In this document: piece after piece, positions 50,377 to 55,068 of the stretch
Position numbering within the stretch: the first letter of the stretch is position 1
Layout: each line of letters begins with the position of its first letter
From: an uncultured Ruminococcus sp.
Lineage (GTDB): Bacteria; Bacillota; Clostridia; Oscillospirales; Ruminococcaceae
DNA length: 55,068 bases
Direction: 5' to 3'
NCBI GenBank assembly: GCA_937926145.1
Contig: CALANW010000141.1
Location: forward strand, 1-55,068
Notes under the pieces: generated by a model
What the model was told of the DNA's origin: nothing
Databases searched by the model: none
What the model saw: only the letters and a program-made list of their open reading frames with translations
Position numbers and translations under genes: made by a program

Positions 50377-50406
50377 TTGTACAAAGCTCATATTATGGGG
50401 TATAAT
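50377..50406 (+). promoter_or_regulatory. promoter of the flavodoxin/ferredoxin operon
   Basis: TTGTAC (50377-50382) and TATAAT (50401-50406) with an 18-base spacer, about 70 bases upstream of the first gene. Confidence 0.6.
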
Positions 50407-50477
50407 ATGGTCAAGGTCGGGAAACGCTATAAACATTATAACACATCTCGGCAAAGAAATCAATGTGAGATGATACG

Positions 50478-51239
50478 ATGGTCTTTTATTTTACCGCAAC
50501 GGGCAACAGCCTTTATGCCGCACGTCAGCTTGACTGCGAATGTTACAGTATTCCGCAGGAAATGCACGGCGAAATGCTGTACAGCGCCGATAAAATAGGC
50601 ATCGTTTGTCCCGTCTACGGTCACGAAATGCCGCAGCTTGTCAAGGACTTCATCGCAAATGCAAGCTTTGGAACGGACTATCTTTATCTTATCCTCACTT
50701 ACGGCAACCGACACGGCGGAGCATCGGAGCTTGCGGAGAGATTTGCGGCATCGGTCGGAATGCATTTTCAGTACATAAACGTTCTGCTTATGCCCGATAA
50801 TTTCCTGCCCGCTTTCGATATGACCGAGCAGGCAAAGCTTGAAAAGCACATTCCGCGGCAGCTTGAAATTATCCGCTCGGATATTTCGCTTCGCAAAAAT
50901 TTCGTATTGGAAGTCACCGATGAAGACAGGGCCGCACATCGCCGATATCTTGAACGAATGTCGAAAATGCCTGCCGAAGCCTTTAAAAAGCTTTACCGCA
51001 TCACGGAAAAATGTATCGGCTGCGGTATATGCACAAAGGTCTGCCCGATGAGGTGATTTTCGCTTGAAAAACAGAGGGCGAAGCGGAACTGTGAAAGCTG
51101 CATTTCGTGTATGGCTTGTATTCACGCCTGCCCCGAAGCGGCGATACAGCTCACCGTCCCCGAACCGAACCCCGATGCGAGGTATCGGAACGAAAATGTC
51201 AATCTTATGGATATCATAAATGCCAATTGGCAGAAATAG
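50478..51239 (+). pseudogene. EFR1-type flavodoxin-ferredoxin gene interrupted by an in-frame TGA
   Basis: In one continuous frame this encodes a protein of about 253 residues. It has an N-terminal flavodoxin-like domain (YFTATGNSLYAAR, GIVCPVYGHEMP, LILTYGNRHGGA) and two C-terminal 4Fe-4S motifs. The first, CIGCGICTKVCP, ends at residue 190. TGA at 51054-51056 follows, then the same frame continues FSLEKQRAKRNCESCISCMACIHACPEAA with the second cluster, to TAG at 51237-51239. A single change from AGA, CGA or GGA would restore it. As written a 192-residue product with one cluster results. It is first in an operon with an aldo/keto reductase and a flavin-reductase-like gene. Confidence 0.85.
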
Positions 51240-51251
51240 GAGGAAAAACTT

Positions 51252-52115
51252 ATGGAATTTGCAACACTTAACACAGGCGCAAAAATGCCGCTCGAAGGCT
51301 TCGGCGTATTTCAGATACCCGACCTCAAAGTATGCGAGCAGTCGGTATATGACGCTGTAAAGGCAGGATACCGCCTTATCGACACAGCGGCGGCTTATAT
51401 GAACGAAGAAGCCGTTGGAAAGGCAGTATCAAGAGCAATTGCCGACGGCATCGTTGCCCGTGACGAGCTTTTCATTACGACTAAAGTCTGGGTTCAGGAT
51501 ATGAAGAACGAAGCGACCGCTTACGAAGCAGTAAAGACAGCACTCGCAAAGCTTAAACTTGACTATGTTGACCTTATTCTTCTCCACCAGCCTATGGGCG
51601 ACTATTTCGCAGCTTACAGAGGGATTGAAAAGGCGCACAAAGAGGGTCTTGCAAAGGCTATCGGCGTATCGAATTTCTATCCTGCAATTCTCACGAATCT
51701 CTGCGAAAATGTCGAGATAATCCCAGCCGTAAATCAGGTCGAACTTCACCCGTTCTTCACGCAGAATGACGCAATTGAGAATATGAAAAACTACGGCGTA
51801 GTTCCGCAGGCTTGGGGTCCTCTCGCAGAGGGCAAGCATGGTATCTTCACCGACCCTGAGCTTGTAAGCATCGGCAAAAAGTACGGCAAGAGCGCCGCTC
51901 AGGTCGTTCTCCGCTGGAATACGCAGAGAGGCGTTTCCGTTATTCCGAAGTCTACTCACCGTGAGCGCATCGAGGAAAACTTCAATATCTGGGACTTCAC
52001 TCTCAACGATGATGAAATGGCTGTTATCTCGGCAAAAGACCTCGGTCACAGCGAAATTGTTGATCACGGAAGCCCGTCATTCGTAAAATTTATCAACGAT
52101 ATGAAAATTCATTGA
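51252..52115 (+). CDS. aldo/keto reductase
   Basis: A 287-residue NADPH-dependent aldo/keto reductase (TIM barrel). The catalytic tetrad is visible: Asp and Tyr in LIDTAAAYMNEEAVG, Lys in FITTKVW, His in LILLHQPMGDY. The NADPH clamp region is VIPKSTHRERIEENFNIWDF. It reduces aldehydes, ketones or quinone-like substrates in the cytoplasm. AGGAGG precedes ATG 51252, 12 bases after the ferredoxin gene stop codon. A role in an electron-transfer or detoxification operon is inferred. Confidence 0.95.
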   Translation: MEFATLNTGAKMPLEGFGVFQIPDLKVCEQSVYDAVKAGYRLIDTAAAYMNEEAVGKAVSRAIADGIVARDELFITTKVWVQDMKNEATAYEAVKTALAKLKLDYVDLILLHQPMGDYFAAYRGIEKAHKEGLAKAIGVSNFYPAILTNLCENVEIIPAVNQVELHPFFTQNDAIENMKNYGVVPQAWGPLAEGKHGIFTDPELVSIGKKYGKSAAQVVLRWNTQRGVSVIPKSTHRERIEENFNIWDFTLNDDEMAVISAKDLGHSEIVDHGSPSFVKFINDMKIH

Positions 52116-52127
52116 GGAGAAAAAGCT

Positions 52128-52709
52128 ATGAGAAAAAATCTTGAAGTTCAGCCCGCAATTTTTCCAATGCCCGTCTTGATGATAGCAGCCTATGACGAAA
52201 ACGGCGTTGTCAACGTTATGAACGCAGCATGGGGAACAGCCTGCGATATGGATAAGATCGCACTTGTCCTCGACGAAGACCATAAAACCACAAAGAACAT
52301 CAAAAAGGTGAAAGCTTTCACCGTCAGCATCGCCGATAAAGCACATATCGACGGAGCGGATTTCTTCGGCATCGCTTCGGGCAATAAAATGCCCGATAAG
52401 TTCGCAAAGTCGGGATATCACGCAGAAAAGAGCGCATTTGTAAATGCCCCCGTGATAACGGAGTTCCCAGTCACATTCGAATGTGAGCTTGCAGAAATAG
52501 TTGATACCGAAAACCTTTATGCCGTCATCGGAAAGATAGTTAACGTGAGCGTAGATGAAAAAGTGCTTTCGGAAAACGGCAAAATTGACCCGATGAAGCT
52601 CAACGCGCTCATCTTCGACCAGTTCCAGTCAGGATATTATGTAGCCACAGAAAAAGTCGGTCAGGCTTGGAATGCAGGTAAAGAAATGATGAAAGCTGCA
52701 CAGAAATAA
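52128..52709 (+). CDS. flavin reductase-like / flavoredoxin family protein
   Basis: A 193-residue protein of the flavin-reductase-like FMN-binding split-barrel family. MPVLMIAAYDENGVVNVMNAAWGTACD, LVLDEDHKTTKNI and FTVSIADKAHIDGADFFGIASG are typical FMN-contact segments. Members accept electrons from ferredoxin or reduce flavins and small substrates. GAGGAG precedes the start, 12 bases after the aldo/keto reductase gene. It closes the operon before a bidirectional terminator. Confidence 0.88.
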   Translation: MRKNLEVQPAIFPMPVLMIAAYDENGVVNVMNAAWGTACDMDKIALVLDEDHKTTKNIKKVKAFTVSIADKAHIDGADFFGIASGNKMPDKFAKSGYHAEKSAFVNAPVITEFPVTFECELAEIVDTENLYAVIGKIVNVSVDEKVLSENGKIDPMKLNALIFDQFQSGYYVATEKVGQAWNAGKEMMKAAQK

Positions 52710-52714
52710 AAACT

Positions 52715-52763
52715 AAAGTTTACGTCCACGCATTAAAAAGCGTGGACGTAAACTTTGTTTTTT
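52715..52763. terminator. bidirectional terminator, 17-bp perfect stem
   Basis: AAAGTTTACGTCCACGC (52715-52731) pairs with GCGTGGACGTAAACTTT (52740-52756), followed by GTTTTTT and preceded by an A-run. It serves the convergent flavin-reductase-like and clostripain genes. The right arm is identical to the end of repeat copy 1 (25257-25277). Confidence 0.9.
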
Positions 52764-52771
52764 CTTACTTT

Positions 52772-54970
52772 TTAGTTAAAGAACACTTCTCCGTCTTCAA
52801 CAGTGAGGATAGTGAAATCGGTATAATAGCTGTTGCCGTAGATATCGTTGATCTCAAAGTTATAGTTATAGTCGTTATCGGGGAGGTAATCGAGATATAC
52901 GGAATTATCTCCGTCAAATGTGAATTCTTCGCCCTGCGTGATATCGACATAGTTTCCATCGGGGTTATAGGTATAGTACAGAGGAACGATGATATCGCCG
53001 TTTTTGAGCTTGGTGATATTCTTTGGTGCCTGACCGTTGCTGTCGATGCTGTCCCAAGCGCCGAGAATGGTAAGATCGCCGTCATTTTCCTCGGTGATCT
53101 CGTGGCGGATTCTCAGGTTGGTAGCTTCGCCGTTGAGAAGCACGGGAACGGAGTAAATATCGAAGTCCTCGTTTTCCTCAACGATATACATTGCAAGCAG
53201 CTGTCCGTCGGCGAGGGTATACCACAAGCCGTCAAAAAGGTCTTCGACTTCTCCGCTGTCCCAATCGACATACACATAGTTGTCTATGCCAAGCTCATAG
53301 AAGCAGTTCGAGTCATTGTCATTGTAATAAACGGTGCAGTTCACGCTTTCAACATTGTCGATGCTTCCGCTGTCAAAGATGAACGAATAATAGCCGTCCT
53401 CGTTGATGTGCGGTTCTTCGGCAAAGTATATCTCTCCGTCGTTTTCGCTGACGAAGGACATATCTTCGCTGTCCTGCTCATCGTATGAATCCCAATAGCT
53501 GCTTGACTGGGTCATATCAGCGCTGCTGCCCCAGTATTCCGTTCCTGCGCTGAGCCAAGCATCGCTGTTGTATCCGTCGGTCGTGCCGTTTGATGAGCCG
53601 TAAGCGATGCGGTCAACGAACGCCATATAGTAGGGGCTTATGCAGATATCCTTGAAAATGGAAAGCTCCTGCGAACCCGACACCATAAGCGGATAATATG
53701 TGGAAAGTCCCGATGAACCGCTCTCGTTTTCGCCGTAGATATTGTAAACAACGGCATCATCGATAGCCGCAAGAACAGCGTCCCTTGCAGAAGCATCGGT
53801 CGAAGCAGATGAGATGAGCGAGCCGAGATCGACCATATTTGTATAGCCCTCGGACTTATTGTTTCCGCCGTAATTCTTAGCGGAGTTTATTCCTCTTATC
53901 ATCGAAGCGAGTGCAGAAGGGTCGTTGGCGGACTGATTCATTGAAGCGGCTGCATTGTTCACGGCTTCGATAAGAGCGTCTATCTTTGAAAGATCGGTAA
54001 TGGAGAATGTTGCGCTGTCCTCAGACCAAACATCTGCGCAGGATGAGTAGAAGCTGTCAGCAACGACCTTTCCGAGTTCAGCACCGTTACAGTTCGGGTT
54101 GCTGTCAAGGTACTGTCCAATAGCGGTGTAGTCCCAGCCATAACCCGGTTCAAGCTCTTCCGAAGCATACATATAGCGAGCGTGAGGAACGAGCATATTC
54201 GCATTTTCGACCGTTGCCATAAGGCAGGCATCGAAGCCGATGAATTCAAATTTATCGGTCATACTGTCGAAAACGTAGGTGAGCGCATTGTCGATCTCAC
54301 CGAGAGAAAGCGAATCATAATCCTTGTTTTCATCGAAGCAAACGCCCGTGATGCTTCCGCCGCCGTGGTTCCAGAAAACAAGTCCCATTTTTGCGGCAGG
54401 ATAATTTCCAACGCCCCAGCTGAGGAAATCCGCGAGGGTCGAGGTCTGACCCATACCCGTTTCGGAAATTTCGTCAACGAGTGTGATATCGCCGTCCGTG
54501 ATAACATATCTCTGGTGGCTGTTTTCGGAAATGCCGTAGCCGTTCCATTCAGCCGCACCGCCCGTCTGAACGACGAACTTGATGTTTTCGGAGGTGCTTG
54601 CGTTCACCATTTCCTCAATATCGGAAACGCCAAGTCCGTTTCCGCTTTCAAGGTCAGAGCCGCAGAGGTAGACAAAAACTGTCCAAGTTCCGTCCTCGCC
54701 CATGGGAACTTCCGCATCTCTCTGCTTACGGGTGAGGCTTATTCCGCCGTCACCTTCAACAACGAGCGAGGAGCTTCTTGCCGTATAAGCCGACGGATCG
54801 GACGGAGCAGAGCTGCCGACTTTGCTTTCATCTTCCTCATAGTAGCCGCTGTTATCATCATAATCGTAGTCATCGTCCCAGTCTTCGTCCATACAGCCGC
54901 AGAGTGAAGCCGCGGAAACGACAGCAACAACACCTGCAAGAATTCTTTTTTTCAGATTTTTCTCAGACAT
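52772..54970 (-). CDS. clostripain-like (C11) cysteine peptidase lipoprotein
   Basis: A lipoprotein of about 732 residues. The signal peptide ends in the lipobox SLCGC, then a strongly acidic Asp/Glu/Tyr-rich linker. The peptidase C11 domain runs from TWTVFVYLCGSDLESGNGLG; the catalytic dyad is His202 (FWNHGGGS) and Cys249 (FDACLMAT). YASEELEPGYGWDY and STYYPLMVSG are further family segments. The roughly 250-residue C-terminal region is acidic and probably beta-rich, with no recognised fold. Clostripain cleaves after Arg or Lys. ATG 54970 fits the signal peptide; ATG 55003 has AAAGGAGG but only two bases of spacing and would add 11 charged residues. Confidence 0.88.
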   Translation of the reverse strand: MSEKNLKKRILAGVVAVVSAASLCGCMDEDWDDDYDYDDNSGYYEEDESKVGSSAPSDPSAYTARSSSLVVEGDGGISLTRKQRDAEVPMGEDGTWTVFVYLCGSDLESGNGLGVSDIEEMVNASTSENIKFVVQTGGAAEWNGYGISENSHQRYVITDGDITLVDEISETGMGQTSTLADFLSWGVGNYPAAKMGLVFWNHGGGSITGVCFDENKDYDSLSLGEIDNALTYVFDSMTDKFEFIGFDACLMATVENANMLVPHARYMYASEELEPGYGWDYTAIGQYLDSNPNCNGAELGKVVADSFYSSCADVWSEDSATFSITDLSKIDALIEAVNNAAASMNQSANDPSALASMIRGINSAKNYGGNNKSEGYTNMVDLGSLISSASTDASARDAVLAAIDDAVVYNIYGENESGSSGLSTYYPLMVSGSQELSIFKDICISPYYMAFVDRIAYGSSNGTTDGYNSDAWLSAGTEYWGSSADMTQSSSYWDSYDEQDSEDMSFVSENDGEIYFAEEPHINEDGYYSFIFDSGSIDNVESVNCTVYYNDNDSNCFYELGIDNYVYVDWDSGEVEDLFDGLWYTLADGQLLAMYIVEENEDFDIYSVPVLLNGEATNLRIRHEITEENDGDLTILGAWDSIDSNGQAPKNITKLKNGDIIVPLYYTYNPDGNYVDITQGEEFTFDGDNSVYLDYLPDNDYNYNFEINDIYGNSYYTDFTILTVEDGEVFFN

Positions 54971-55068
54971 ATTTTCTTCGCCGTAAATTTTTTCACGGCG
55001 CATGTCCTCCTTTCGTGTCAAATTGGTTAAATAAAATCAATATAATCTGTAATAAATCTGTCTCTTAT

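Noticed and set aside
31869..51056. Genetic code change explaining the in-frame stops in the sigma factor and ferredoxin genes
   Set aside because: One stop is TAA and the other TGA, and both codons end other intact genes in the window, so neither is reassigned.
52742..53488. A 248-codon frame antisense to the clostripain gene
   Set aside because: It is low-complexity Val/Ile-rich sequence caused by Asp/Glu/Tyr codons on the other strand.

Overview
The window looks like a chromosomal segment of a Gram-positive, low-to-mid G+C anaerobe of the class Clostridia, most likely a Ruminococcus-like gut or rumen bacterium. That placement is inferred from gene content: a urea ABC transporter joined to a urease operon, secreted proteins with glucan/choline-binding-type wall repeats plus a DUF4358 domain, a clostripain-like lipoprotein, many AGGAGG ribosome binding sites and near-consensus sigma-A promoters. 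No rRNA, tRNA, CRISPR array or transposase was seen.

Layout. 1-5.3 kb (minus strand): a C39-like cysteine protease-fold protein, a MATE exporter behind a structured leader with a terminator (candidate guanidine-IV/mepA riboswitch), a DJ-1/PfpI protein and a short UvrA2-like ATPase. 5.6-13.3 kb: an MFS transporter, then a UgpB/A/E-type carbohydrate or glycerol-phosphate importer with a TIM-barrel epimerase, a HAD phosphatase and an AraC-type response regulator whose phospho-acceptor Asp is Glu. 13.5-25.0 kb: a cytidylate-kinase-like gene, urtABCDE, two unrecognised small membrane proteins and ureAB-C-E-F-G-D. This is a complete urea uptake, hydrolysis and nickel-maturation unit. 25.3-32.1 kb: a chemoreceptor, a DUF554 protein, two tandem secreted DUF4358 proteins and an ECF sigma/anti-sigma pair whose sigma gene has an in-frame TAA. 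33-36.5 kb: a heterodimeric ABC exporter. 36.9-41.5 kb: Tex, an HxlR regulator, a GNAT acetyltransferase, an SDR and a flavodoxin. 42-45.4 kb: LysR divergent from an NAD(P)-binding protein, a zinc macrodomain and a class-M sirtuin, a likely reversible ADP-ribosylation module. 45.4-50.2 kb: two MATE exporters and two LysR regulators. 50.5-52.7 kb: a flavodoxin/ferredoxin gene with an in-frame TGA, an aldo/keto reductase and a flavin-reductase-like protein. 52.8-55 kb: a C11 (clostripain) lipoprotein.

The intergenic space is rich in repeats. There is a MITE family of about 120 bp (three copies and one remnant), one copy of which supplies the stop codon of a MATE gene. A roughly 300 bp element with a strong central palindrome occurs four times. 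A terminator-bearing repeat occurs twice, one copy nested in larger inverted repeats, and a 160 bp palindrome lies inside the Ugp locus.

The best candidates for something undescribed are the two small membrane proteins fixed between urea transport and urease, the four-copy palindromic element, the macrodomain-SirTM operon with an added NAD(P)-binding partner, and the two genes interrupted by single in-frame stop codons. All calls rest on reading the sequence and on remembered family features; no database search was run.
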